Shown one piece after another: positions 27,108 through 35,228 of a stretch of DNA of 64,000 bases. Numbering within the stretch: position 1 is the first letter of the stretch; each line of letters opens with the position of its first letter. Where the stretch lies: contig OZ255629.1 in the NCBI GenBank assembly GCA_965276785.1, positions 2,852,001 through 2,916,000 on the forward strand, read 5' to 3'. Source of the DNA: LMUY01 sp965276785. GTDB taxonomy: Bacteria > Pseudomonadota > Alphaproteobacteria > Acetobacterales > Acetobacteraceae. Under the pieces are notes generated by a model that was given only the letters and a program-made list of their open reading frames with translations, did not search any database and was not told the origin of the DNA. Position numbers and translations under genes: made by a program.

Positions 27108-28919
27108 ATGAACGCGATTTCCAAGCCATCGACCGGCGCCTACCAGATCATCGACCACACCTATGACGTGCTGGTGGTGGGCGCTGGCGGGGCGGGGCTG
27201 CGGGCGACGCTGGGCATGGGGGCGGCCGGGTTCAAGACCGCCTGCATTACCAAAGTCTTCCCTACCCGCTCGCATACCGTGGCGGCGCAAGGCGGCATCG
27301 GCGCGGCCCTGGGCAATATGGGCGAGGACGACTGGCGTTGGCACATGTACGACACGGTGAAGGGGTCGGATTGGCTGGGCGACCAGGACAGCATCGAGTA
27401 TATGTGCCGCGAGGCGGTGCCGGCGATCTATGAGCTGGAGCATTTCGGGGTGCCGTTTTCCCGCACCGAGGACGGCCGCATCTACCAGCGCCCGTTCGGC
27501 GGTCATATGCAGGAATACGGCAAGACACCGGCCAACCGCGCCTGCGCCGCCGCGGACCGCACCGGGCACGCCATCCTGCACACGCTGTATCAACAGTCGC
27601 TGAAGCATGAGGTGGAGTTTTTCGTCGAATATCTCGCCCTTGACCTGATCATGGACGAGGAAGGCGCCTGCCGCGGCGTGATTGCCTGGTGCCTGGAGGA
27701 TGGCAGCATTCACCGCTTCCGCGCCCAGAGCACGGTCTTGGCGACGGGCGGCTATGGCCGAGCCTATCTGTCCTGCACCTCGGCGCATACCTGCACCGGG
27801 GATGGCGGCGGCATGGTGATGCGCGCCGGGCTGCCAACGCAGGACATGGAGTTCGTGCAGTTCCATCCGACCGGCATTTTCCCCGCCGGCTGCCTGATCA
27901 CCGAGGGGGTGCGCGGCGAAGGCGGCTACCTCACCAACGGCAATGGCGAACGGTTCATGGAGCGCTATGCGCCGACTGCCAAGGATTTGGCCAGCCGCGA
28001 CGTGGTGAGCCGCTCGATGACCATCGAGATCAACGAGGGCCGCGGCGTGGGGCCGAACAAGGACCACATCCACCTGCATATCGAGCACTTAGGGGCGGAG
28101 CTGCTGAACGAACGGCTGCCGGGCATTTCGGAGACGGCCAAGGTGTTCGCCGGCGTGGACGTGACCCGCGAGCCGATCCCTGTGTTGCCGACAGTGCACT
28201 ACAACATGGGCGGTGTTCCGACGAACTACCGCACCGAGGTGCTGCGGCCGACTGCAGCCGACTCGGAAGCGGTGGTGCCCGGCCTGATGGCGGTGGGCGA
28301 GGCGGCTTGCGTGTCGGTGCACGGCGCCAACCGTCTTGGCACGAACTCGCTGCTCGACCTGGTGGTGTTCGGCCGCGCCGCGGCGCATCGGGCGACGGAA
28401 ATCCTCAAGCCCGGCGCATCACAAGCGCCCCTGCCCGCCCGCGCCGGCGAGTTTGGGTTGGACCGGCTGGACCGCAAGCGCCACAGCCATGGCGCCACCA
28501 AGGTTGCGGACGTGCGGCAAGAGATGCAGCGCGCGATGCAGGGGCATGCGGCGGTGTTCCGCTCCAGCGACAGCTTGAAGCAGGGCGTGTCCAAGATGAA
28601 GACTATCTGGACCAGTCAGGACGACGTGGCCGTGACCGACCGATCGATGATTTGGAACAGCGATCTGGTGGAGGCGCTGGAGTTGGACAACTTGATGGCC
28701 AACGCGATGACGACGATGGTGAGTGCCGAGAACCGGCAGGAGAGCCGCGGGGCGCATGCGCATGACGACTTCCCCGAGCGCGATGACGCCGAGTGGATGA
28801 AGCACACGATTAGCCATTTGGACGAGCGGGGCGACGTGGCGCTGAGCTACCGCCCGGTGCGGATGCAGACGTTGACCAACGAGGTGAGCGTGTTTCCGCC
28901 GAAGAAGCGGGTGTATTAA
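27108..28919 (+). CDS. sdhA: Succinate dehydrogenase flavoprotein subunit SdhA
   Basis: The 603-residue flavoprotein oxidises succinate to fumarate in the TCA cycle. Key features are the FAD-binding VLVVGAGGAGLRATLGM, the covalent-FAD His in PTRSHTVAAQGGIGAALGNM, the active-site HPTGIFPAGCLITEGVRGEG and the C-terminal VHGANRLGTNSLLDLVVFGR. Start ATG at 27108 (MNAISKPSTGAYQIIDHTYD) is preferred to the upstream in-frame extension to 27075. Unusually, it is followed by a two-gene VapD-type module before sdhB. Confidence 0.96.
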   Translation: MNAISKPSTGAYQIIDHTYDVLVVGAGGAGLRATLGMGAAGFKTACITKVFPTRSHTVAAQGGIGAALGNMGEDDWRWHMYDTVKGSDWLGDQDSIEYMCREAVPAIYELEHFGVPFSRTEDGRIYQRPFGGHMQEYGKTPANRACAAADRTGHAILHTLYQQSLKHEVEFFVEYLALDLIMDEEGACRGVIAWCLEDGSIHRFRAQSTVLATGGYGRAYLSCTSAHTCTGDGGGMVMRAGLPTQDMEFVQFHPTGIFPAGCLITEGVRGEGGYLTNGNGERFMERYAPTAKDLASRDVVSRSMTIEINEGRGVGPNKDHIHLHIEHLGAELLNERLPGISETAKVFAGVDVTREPIPVLPTVHYNMGGVPTNYRTEVLRPTAADSEAVVPGLMAVGEAACVSVHGANRLGTNSLLDLVVFGRAAAHRATEILKPGASQAPLPARAGEFGLDRLDRKRHSHGATKVADVRQEMQRAMQGHAAVFRSSDSLKQGVSKMKTIWTSQDDVAVTDRSMIWNSDLVEALELDNLMANAMTTMVSAENRQESRGAHAHDDFPERDDAEWMKHTISHLDERGDVALSYRPVRMQTLTNEVSVFPPKKRVY

Positions 28920-28930
28920 GGTGAGATGCA

Positions 28931-29128
28931 ATGGATCACGTAGCCACCCAGACGCAAGTTCTTGGACAATTCAGGCGGTTTGGGCCGCTTGGGCCGGTTT
29001 ATGAGGTGGTTAGTCTGGGGCGACTTGATGACCTGGGCGAACGTTGGGTCAAAGTGCGTCGGGTGGAGAATGGCGAAGAGGCAGATTACAAGCTTGATGA
29101 CGTTCTAAAAGATCCTTTTGAGGCCTGA
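28931..29128 (+). CDS. Small protein upstream of VapD (DUF5397-like), probable antitoxin
   Basis: The 65-residue protein, MDHVATQTQVLGQFRRFGPL onward to LDDVLKDPFEA, begins with a short conserved N-terminal motif and has a compact beta-rich middle (VYEVVSLGRLDD, WVKVRRVENGEEADYKLDDVL). The pattern fits DUF5397, a family I recall sitting beside VapD. No DNA-binding motif is visible. It overlaps vapD by a single base (TGATG), so the two are coupled. Antitoxin function is inferred from this pairing, and the family name is from memory, unconfirmed. Base use is visibly less GC-rich than in sdhA. Confidence 0.65.
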   Translation: MDHVATQTQVLGQFRRFGPLGPVYEVVSLGRLDDLGERWVKVRRVENGEEADYKLDDVLKDPFEA

Positions 29129-29409
29129 TGTTCGCCATCGCGTTCGACTTGGACACTGTCGAGACCAGGAAGAGCCATCCTAAGGGGGTTTCTCAAGCCT
29201 ATCTCGACATCAGGCAGGTTCTTGCGGCGTTTGACTTTGATTGGGCACAAGGCAGCCTCTACATTACCAATAAAGAAGACCTGAGCAACCTCTTTGATGC
29301 GATACAAGCCCTGAAGCGACAGTCTTGGTTTGCAGCCAGCGTTCGCGACATCCGCGCCTTCCGCGTCGAGCAATGGTCTGATTTCACGGCATCGGTCAAA
29401 GCGCCTTAA
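29128..29409 (+). CDS. vapD: VapD-family endoribonuclease (virulence-associated protein D)
   Basis: The 93-residue protein begins MFAIAFDLDTVETRKSHPKG, then VSQAYLDIRQVLAAF and FDWAQGSLYITNKEDLSNLF, and ends SVRDIRAFRVEQWSDFTASV. These are the characteristic VapD segments. VapD is a Cas2-like ferredoxin-fold RNase, and the N-terminal Asp in the IAFDLD motif is one of the expected active-site residues. It is coupled to the small upstream gene by a TGATG overlap. The pair sits between sdhA and sdhB. The 24-base gap to sdhB contains no terminator, so sdhB is probably still read through. Confidence 0.88.
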   Translation: MFAIAFDLDTVETRKSHPKGVSQAYLDIRQVLAAFDFDWAQGSLYITNKEDLSNLFDAIQALKRQSWFAASVRDIRAFRVEQWSDFTASVKAP

Positions 29410-29433
29410 CCGGGCTATACGAGAGAACAGAAG

Positions 29434-30216
29434 ATGGTTGAGCTCACCCTTCCAAAGAACAGCCGCGTGGCGCCGGGCCGCGTATGGAAAGCAGCGCCCG
29501 GGGCCGCAAAGCTGCGCGAGTTCAAGATCTACCGTTGGGACCCCGACATCGGGGACAACCCGCGGCTGGACACCTACGAGATTGATCTCGAGAAGATCGG
29601 CCCGATGGTGCTGGACGCGTTGATCCACATCAAGAACGACGTCGACCCGACGCTCACGTTCCGCCGTTCCTGTCGCGAGGGCATTTGCGGCTCTTGCGCC
29701 ATGAACATCGACGGGACCAACACGCTGGCTTGCCTCAAGCCGGTCGAGGACGTTACGGGCGCGGTCAAGATTTACCCGCTGCCCCACATGTCCGTGGTGA
29801 AGGACTTGGTGCCGGACTTGTCGCTGGCCTATGCGCAGCTGCGTTCGGTGGAGCCGTGGCTGAAATCCGACACACCGCCCCCGCCCGATGGCGAGCGCCG
29901 CCAGAGCGTGGCCGAGCGGCACAAGCTGGACGGGATGTGGGAGTGCATCCTGTGCTTCTGCTGCACCACCTCCTGCCCATCCTATTGGTGGAACGGGGAC
30001 CGTTATCTCGGGCCGGCGACGCTGCTCGCGGCGTATCGCTGGATTGCGGATAGCCGCGATGAGTATACCGGCCAGCGGCTGGATGCGTTGGAAGATCCGT
30101 TCAAGCTGTATGCCTGCCGGACGATTATGAACTGCACGAAAACCTGCCCGAAGGGGCTGAACCCGGCCAAGGCGATCGGGGAGATCAAGCAGATGCTGAT
30201 GGAACGGGCGGGTTAG
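29434..30216 (+). CDS. sdhB: Succinate dehydrogenase iron-sulfur subunit SdhB
   Basis: The 260-residue Fe-S subunit carries the plant-type 2Fe-2S motif FRRSCREGICGSCAMNIDGT, the 4Fe-4S motif ECILCFCCTTSCPSYWWNGD and the 3Fe-4S motif region YACRTIMNCTKTCPKGLNPA. It passes electrons from SdhA to quinone at SdhCD. Start ATG at 29434 (MVELTLPKNSRVAPGRVWKA). It is last in the operon and separated from sdhA by 514 bases containing the VapD-type pair, so its transcription depends on read-through or on its own promoter, which I did not identify. Confidence 0.96.
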   Translation: MVELTLPKNSRVAPGRVWKAAPGAAKLREFKIYRWDPDIGDNPRLDTYEIDLEKIGPMVLDALIHIKNDVDPTLTFRRSCREGICGSCAMNIDGTNTLACLKPVEDVTGAVKIYPLPHMSVVKDLVPDLSLAYAQLRSVEPWLKSDTPPPPDGERRQSVAERHKLDGMWECILCFCCTTSCPSYWWNGDRYLGPATLLAAYRWIADSRDEYTGQRLDALEDPFKLYACRTIMNCTKTCPKGLNPAKAIGEIKQMLMERAG

Positions 30217-30404
30217 CGCCTCACTCACCCGAACCGTCTGTCTGTCTGTTCTTTGACCCCGCCGTCGTGCGTGATGTTGGTCGGAAATGGGGTGATTGGG
30301 ATGCCGGACGACGTCGTACGCCATCTGCCGCACCCGGTAGATGCCAGGGTCAAGCCCAGGGCTGTCCGGCTCCCGTTACTGCCGACGAGAAAGTAAGCTT
30401 CATT

Positions 30405-30542
30405 GTCATGCCCGTGCTTGACACGGGCATCCACGCGGTCTGGCTGATGACGTCGTTCGGTTCTTGGCGAGGACTGGCTCCCAACGGGTTGCGCCGGTGA
30501 TGCTGGGACGCCGTGGATGCTCGGACCAAGTCCGGGCATGAC
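30405..30542. repeat. Dispersed palindromic (MITE-like) repeat, copy 2 (best preserved)
   Basis: The 138-bp element has terminal inverted repeats: GTCATGCCCGTGCTTGACAC at the left, and at the right the reverse complement GTCATGCCCGGACTTGGTCC, both ending in CATCCACG. It is homologous to 17262-17392 and 44900-45088. A wider inverted pair, CAGGGCTGTCCGG (near 30357) and CCGGACAGCCGTG (near 30576), brackets it. The gap 30217-30631 holds only these palindromes. Short frames such as one encoding MPGLGPSIHGVPASPAQP are repeat-derived. Confidence 0.85.
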
Positions 30543-30631
30543 GGTAAGGCACTGTATTCTCCCAATTTCTACGAACCGGACAGCCGTGGGTCAAGCCCTG
30601 GCAGGACGAGGCAGCGAGCTTGCGGGCACGG

Positions 30632-31684
30632 TCAGTGAATGAACCCGCCACCCAACACTCGCTCCCCCAGGTAGAACACGCAGGGCTGCCCCGGTGCAGG
30701 TAGCGCGGGCTCGTCTAGCAAGACGGCTCCATCCGTCATGACGCTCGCCGGCCGCAGTTCGTCGCGGGACCGTAGCTTGACTGTGCAGCGCACCACCTCG
30801 GGCGGGTCGATCAACCAGTTGACCTCTGACACGCGAAGCGAGCGCGTGCCACCTCCGCGCGGCCCGACCACGACCCGGCGACGCGGCCCGTCCAGCGCCA
30901 CCACCACCTGCCGCTCGCCCGCCACCACGGCGGCATCGCCAAGACGCCTGCCCTGCCCCACCGTGTAGCGAGCGATGCCGTCGTGCCGACCTAGCACCGT
31001 GCCAGCAGCGGAAACGATCTCGCCCGCCAGCGCCGCCTCGGGCCGCAACCGCGCGACTAGGGCATCATAGCGGCCGGAGGGAACAAAGCAGATGTCCTGG
31101 CTGTCCAGCTTGTCCGCCACCGCCAAGCCGTGCCGGGCGGCCTCGGCGCGGACGGCGGCCTTGGTGGGGAAATCGCCTAGCGGGAATAGCGTCCTTGCCA
31201 ACTGCGCGCGGGTGGTGGCGAACAGGAACCAGCTCTGGTCGCGCGCCAAGTCTGCCGCGCGGTGCAATTCCGGGCCGTCCGGACCGTCCACCCGGCGGAC
31301 GTAATGGCCGGTCGCCATCGCGTCGCAGCCCAGGTCGGTTGCGAGCTGCATCAGGTCGGTGAATTTCACCGTCTGGTTGCAGCGCACGCAGGGCACGGGG
31401 GTGCGGCCGGCGGCGTAGCTGTCGGCAAAGTCCTCGATCACCGCGGTGCGGAACCGCGCCTCGGCGTCGATCACGTAGTGCGGGATGCCCAAGCGATCCG
31501 CAACACGGCGGGCGTCCTCGATGTCGCGGCCAGCACAGCAAGCGCCCTTGCGCCCGGCTGCGGCGCCCTGGTCGTAGAGCTGCAAGGTGGCGCCGATCAC
31601 TTCGTGACCAGCTTCGGCGAGCAGGGCGGCGGTGACGCTGCTGTCCACCCCGCCGGACATTGCGGCGAGGATACGCATCGCCAT
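30632..31684 (-). CDS. mnmA: tRNA-specific 2-thiouridylase MnmA
   Basis: The 350-residue enzyme thiolates U34 of tRNA-Lys, -Glu and -Gln using sulfur relayed from a cysteine desulfurase. Motifs: PP-loop ATP-binding AMSGGVDSSVTAALL, catalytic Cys in TPVPCVRCNQTVKFTDLM, the partner Cys in LDSQDICFVPSGRY, and GHYVRR. Start is ATG 31684 or 31678 (MAMRILAAMSGGVD), behind GGAGGGG. Longer in-frame upstream sequence is a shadow of the ferredoxin gene. It lies downstream of cysE, two cysteine desulfurases and ferredoxin, an operon that supplies its sulfur. Confidence 0.95.
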   Translation of the reverse strand: MAMRILAAMSGGVDSSVTAALLAEAGHEVIGATLQLYDQGAAAGRKGACCAGRDIEDARRVADRLGIPHYVIDAEARFRTAVIEDFADSYAAGRTPVPCVRCNQTVKFTDLMQLATDLGCDAMATGHYVRRVDGPDGPELHRAADLARDQSWFLFATTRAQLARTLFPLGDFPTKAAVRAEAARHGLAVADKLDSQDICFVPSGRYDALVARLRPEAALAGEIVSAAGTVLGRHDGIARYTVGQGRRLGDAAVVAGERQVVVALDGPRRRVVVGPRGGGTRSLRVSEVNWLIDPPEVVRCTVKLRSRDELRPASVMTDGAVLLDEPALPAPGQPCVFYLGERVLGGGFIH

Positions 31685-31695
31685 TACCCCTCCAT

Positions 31696-32025
31696 TTATC
31701 CTTGGGCGTTCCGGGTGCCCGCCGGCAGGCGCACCACCAGGCCGTCCAGCGCCTCGGTGATCACCAGTTGGCAGCCGAGCCGGGAGGTCTTTTCCAGGCC
31801 GAAGGCGAGGTCCAGCATGTCCTCTTCGTCCTCGGTGGGCGGGACCAGCTTGGTGAACCATGCCGGGTCGACGATGACGTGGCAGGTGGAGCATGCCAGC
31901 GAGCCCTCGCAGGCGCCCTCGATGTCCACGCCGTGCTTATGCGCCACCTCCAGCACGGAGAGACCAAGCGGGGCGCTCACTTCACGGGGCGTGCCGTTGC
32001 GCTCGATGAACGTCATCTTAGGCAT
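31696..32025 (-). CDS. fdx: Isc-type 2Fe-2S ferredoxin
   Basis: The 109-residue ferredoxin is of the adrenodoxin/Isc type, with cluster ligands in CEGSLACSTCHVIVDPAWF (CX5CX2C) and the fourth Cys in SRLGCQLVITEALDGL. It supplies electrons for Fe-S cluster assembly. ATG at 32025 gives MPKMTFIERNGTPREVSAPL; the longer upstream frame overlaps iscS. It overlaps the 3' end of iscS by 8 bases and precedes mnmA by 11 bases. Confidence 0.92.
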   Translation of the reverse strand: MPKMTFIERNGTPREVSAPLGLSVLEVAHKHGVDIEGACEGSLACSTCHVIVDPAWFTKLVPPTEDEEDMLDLAFGLEKTSRLGCQLVITEALDGLVVRLPAGTRNAQG

Positions 32026-33178
32026 GGTGGGGCGAAACCTCGAAGTCTGCGGCGGCGAGGGACAGCGCCCGGATGGCGAAGTCCACATCGGCGGCGGAGG
32101 TAAAGCGTCCGAGGCCCACGCGCAAGCTCCGTGCCGCTTGGGCCGGGCTTAGCCCCATCGCGGCGAGCACGTAGGAGGGGGCGACCTCGGCCGAGGAGCA
32201 GGCGGAGCCGGTGGAGACGCAGAGCGCGGGGGTGGCGCGCATCACGTCCAGCGCAGAGGCGTGCGGCAGGGTGATGTTGAGGTTGCCGGGGAGCCGGTGC
32301 GCGAGCGTGCCGTTCACGCGCAAGCCGGGCAGCCGGTCGGCCAGGCCGTCGAGCAGGCGGTCGCGCAAGGCGGTGAGGCGGGCGGCTTCGGGCACCATTT
32401 CGGCGGCGGCGATGCGGCAGGCCTCGCCGAAGCCGACCGCGAGCGGGGTGGGCAGCGTGCCGGAGCGCAGGCCGCGCTCCTGGCCGCCGCCGGAGAACAA
32501 CGGAAGCAACCGGGCGCGCGGGCGGCGGCGGACGTAGAGCGCGCCGACGCCCTTGGGGCCGTAGACCTTGTGGGCGCTGAACGATGCCAGGTCGATGCCC
32601 GCGACGCCGAACGGCACCTTGCCCAGCGCCTGCGCCGCGTCGGTGTGGAACAGCGCGCCGGCGTCGTGAGCCAGCTGCGCCAGGCCGGCCAGGTTTTGCA
32701 ACACGCCGGTCTCGTTGTTGGCGGCCATCACGCTGACCAGCACGGTGGGTTCGGCCAAAGCCGCCCGCAACGCCGCCGGGTCGGCGAGCCCATCGGCGCT
32801 GACGGGGAGGAAGACCGGGTCGAAGCCTTCGGCGCGGAGGTCGGCCACGCTTTCCAGCACGCATTTGTGCTCGGTCGCCACGGTGATGACCCGGCGTCGC
32901 TCTGAGCCTTGGGCGGCGGCGAAGCGGGCAGCGCCCTTGATGGCGAGATTGTTGGCCTCGGTGGCGCCCGAGGTGAAGACTACCTCGCGCGGTTCGGCGC
33001 CGATCAGGTCGGCCACTTGGGCGCGGGCGGCTTCCACGGCAGCTTCGGCGTCGTGGCCCATGGCGTGCTCGGCGCTGTGGGCGTTGCCGAACCGCTGGGT
33101 GAAGAACGGCAGCATGGCGGCGACAACGCGCGGGTCGCAGGGGGTGGTGGCCTGGTTATCGAGATAGACGGGGTCCAT
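32018..33178 (-). CDS. iscS: Cysteine desulfurase, IscS-type
   Basis: The 386-residue PLP enzyme removes sulfur from cysteine as a persulfide. Features: YLDNQATTPCDPRVV start, TSGATEANNLAIKG, the PLP Lys in SFSAHKVYGPKGVGAL, SGGGQERGLRSGTLPTPLAV and the catalytic Cys loop LCVSTGSACSSAEVAPSYVL (long IscS-type loop). ATG at 33178 (MDPVYLDNQATTP) shares one base with the stop of the preceding desulfurase gene (TGATG). Downstream are ferredoxin and MnmA, its likely electron and sulfur partners. Confidence 0.93.
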   Translation of the reverse strand: MDPVYLDNQATTPCDPRVVAAMLPFFTQRFGNAHSAEHAMGHDAEAAVEAARAQVADLIGAEPREVVFTSGATEANNLAIKGAARFAAAQGSERRRVITVATEHKCVLESVADLRAEGFDPVFLPVSADGLADPAALRAALAEPTVLVSVMAANNETGVLQNLAGLAQLAHDAGALFHTDAAQALGKVPFGVAGIDLASFSAHKVYGPKGVGALYVRRRPRARLLPLFSGGGQERGLRSGTLPTPLAVGFGEACRIAAAEMVPEAARLTALRDRLLDGLADRLPGLRVNGTLAHRLPGNLNITLPHASALDVMRATPALCVSTGSACSSAEVAPSYVLAAMGLSPAQAARSLRVGLGRFTSAADVDFAIRALSLAAADFEVSPHHA

Positions 33179-34248
33179 CAAGCTGCCTTCCGGCGGGATG
33201 CGCTTCGGCTCATGGCGGCGTAGGCGGCGGCGAAATGGGCCACACCGGCCGCGGTTGCGTCCCAAGGCAGGGAGATGCGGATGGCTTCGGCCGCCATGGT
33301 GCCGAGCCCCATCGCGGCGAGGACGTGGCTGCGGGCAACCTTGCCCGAGGAGCAGGCGGACCCGGCGGAGACTGCGACTCCGGCGAGGTCGAGCGCGATG
33401 AGCTGGGTCAGCGCTGCCACACCGGGCAGAGCGGCGCAGACGGTGTTGGAGAGCCGGTTGGCGCCGCCGAGCACGACACCGCCCTCGGCCGCAACCGCGG
33501 CTTCCACGGCTTGGCGGAGCGGGTGCAGGTCCGCCAAAGGAGCGGTGGCCGCGGCGGCGAACCCGGCGATGGCGGCGACCGGGGGCGTGCCGCCGCGGCG
33601 GCCGCGCTCCTGGCCGCCACCCGGGAGCAGCGCCGGGCCGTCCGGCTCACCTGCCAGCAACAGCGCGCCGGCACCGGCGGGGCCGCCGAGCTTGTGGGAG
33701 GAAATGGCCAGGCTGTCGGCGCCGAGCGCCCCCAGGTCGACGTCCATGCGGCCGGCGGCTTGCACGGCATCCACGTGCAGGCGGGCGGCGTGCGCGCGGC
33801 ACACGCTGGCGGCCTCGGGGATGGGCTGGATTGTGCCGGTCTCGTTGTTGGCGAGCATCAGGCACACCAATGCTGGAGGTCCGTCCGCCAGAGCGTGCCT
33901 CAGGGCGGCCAGGTCCATCACCCCATCGGCATCGACTGGCACGGTCTGGGCGTCGGCGCGGGCGGCACGGACGGCGTCGTGCTCGGTGGCGCCGATCAGC
34001 AGGCGGCGGCCATGGCCGAGGGCGTGGATCGCGGCCGCGTCCGCCTCGGTGCCGCCGGAGGTGAAGACGACGCTATGGGCGCCGAACCGGGCGGCGATGG
34101 CGTCGCGCGCGTCTTCCAGCACGCGCCGAGCCGCGCGTCCGGCGGCATGCACCGAGGCCGGGTTGCCGCAGAGGTCGAGCGCCGCCAGCATCGCTGTACG
34201 TGCCTGCGGCCGCAGCGGCTGGGTGGCGTTGGCGTCCAGGTAGGTCAG
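33178..34248 (-). CDS. Second cysteine desulfurase (NifS/IscS family)
   Basis: This class V aminotransferase-fold enzyme has TYLDANATQPLRPQARTAML at the N-terminus, TSGGTEADAAAIHALG, the PLP Lys in AISSHKLGGPAGAGALLL, PGGGQERGRRGGTPPVAAIA and the catalytic Cys in VSAGSACSSGKVARSHVL. It is 356 residues if started at CTG 34248. There is no ATG, GTG or TTG between the upstream in-frame TGA and the conserved LTYLDANAT, so the CTG at 34248-34246, 4 bases after the cysE stop, is the best start. It lies between cysE and iscS. Two desulfurases in tandem suggest different sulfur acceptors or an assembly pair. Confidence 0.88.
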   Translation of the reverse strand: MTYLDANATQPLRPQARTAMLAALDLCGNPASVHAAGRAARRVLEDARDAIAARFGAHSVVFTSGGTEADAAAIHALGHGRRLLIGATEHDAVRAARADAQTVPVDADGVMDLAALRHALADGPPALVCLMLANNETGTIQPIPEAASVCRAHAARLHVDAVQAAGRMDVDLGALGADSLAISSHKLGGPAGAGALLLAGEPDGPALLPGGGQERGRRGGTPPVAAIAGFAAAATAPLADLHPLRQAVEAAVAAEGGVVLGGANRLSNTVCAALPGVAALTQLIALDLAGVAVSAGSACSSGKVARSHVLAAMGLGTMAAEAIRISLPWDATAAGVAHFAAAYAAMSRSASRRKAA

Positions 34249-34252
34249 GGCG

Positions 34253-34948
34253 CTACTCCCCCGCCTGCTCCGGGGCGGCGGAGGCCCGGCGCCGCGTCAT
34301 ATCTGTCACGCGGGCCTCCAGGGCCAGCAGTTCCGACCGCAACACCTCGATTTGGCACATCAGCGGGTCGGGCGAGCCATCGCAGGGGGTGCCGTAGGCG
34401 AGGAACGCCGGCGGCGGGGCGGGCTTGGCGCGGTTGCGCTCGACGGGGCGGGCCGGAATGCCCACCACGGTCTGGCCGGGCTGCACGTCGCCGACCACGA
34501 CCGCATTGGCGCCGATACGGGCGCCGTCGCCGACGGTGAGATTGCCCAGCACCTTGGCGCCGGCGCCGATGATCACGTTTTTGCCCACGGTCGGGTGGCG
34601 CTTGCCCTTGTCTGCGCTGGTCGTGCCGAGGGTGACGCCGTGGTAGAGGTAGGCGTCATCGCCGATGACGGCCGTTTCGCCGACCACGACGCCCATGCCA
34701 TGGTCGATCACCACCCGCCGGCCGATGACGGCGCCGGGATGGATTTCGATGCCGGTGAGGAAGCGGCCGAGATGGGAGGTGAAGCGTCCGAGCAGGAACA
34801 GGCGCCGCTGCCAGAGGCTGTGCGCGAGTCGGTGCCACACCACCGCGTGGAGGCCGGGATAGCACAGCAGCACTTCGAGCTTGGAGCGCGCTGCCGGGTC
34901 ACGTTGATGGTAGGCGGCCACCAGTTCGCGCAAAAACATGAGGGGCAT
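34253..34948 (-). CDS. cysE: Serine O-acetyltransferase
   Basis: The 231-residue acetyltransferase makes O-acetylserine from serine and acetyl-CoA, the cysteine precursor. The left-handed beta-helix hexapeptide repeats are visible: GIEIHPGAVIGRRVVIDHGM, GVVVGETAVIGDDAYLYHGV, HPTVGKNVIIGAGAKVLGNL, GARIGANAVVVGDVQPGQTV. The catalytic His is in IDHGMGVVVGE, and the C-terminus has a short acidic/basic helix. It heads the operon cysE, desulfurase, iscS, fdx, mnmA, coupling cysteine supply to sulfur use. A TATATA box-like stretch lies at 34985-34990 in the upstream gap, but no -35 element is clear. Confidence 0.92.
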   Translation of the reverse strand: MPLMFLRELVAAYHQRDPAARSKLEVLLCYPGLHAVVWHRLAHSLWQRRLFLLGRFTSHLGRFLTGIEIHPGAVIGRRVVIDHGMGVVVGETAVIGDDAYLYHGVTLGTTSADKGKRHPTVGKNVIIGAGAKVLGNLTVGDGARIGANAVVVGDVQPGQTVVGIPARPVERNRAKPAPPPAFLAYGTPCDGSPDPLMCQIEVLRSELLALEARVTDMTRRRASAAPEQAGE

Positions 34949-35228
34949 GCGTCAATTCCGTTATGAAAGCGCGAATGAGCCTCCTATATATCGGCTTGGC
35001 AGCGCCGTTGAAGGCCCGCGTCGGAGTTGCTGATGGGCAGGGTGGGCTGGCCGGGCTGTTGCAATGCTCGTGCTTGGTGGTTTGGAGCGAAACGCGGGAG
35101 CGGGATTTCCGCCGCGAACGGTTTGGTGTGGTCTATTTGGCACGGCACTGCCGATAGGCGATCACGCAGCGTGAAGCTTTTTTTCCCGGGCTGTGCCAAG
35201 CCGCGGGAGCAGGAACTATCAGAACACC

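Noticed and set aside
33178..34248. Second desulfurase as a nitrogen-fixation nifS.
   Set aside because: No nif genes are nearby; the operon is cysE, iscS, fdx and mnmA, so a housekeeping role is more likely.
34949..35228. A tRNA or small RNA in the gap before the hydrolase.
   Set aside because: No cloverleaf or known RNA motif could be traced; only a TATATA stretch stands out.
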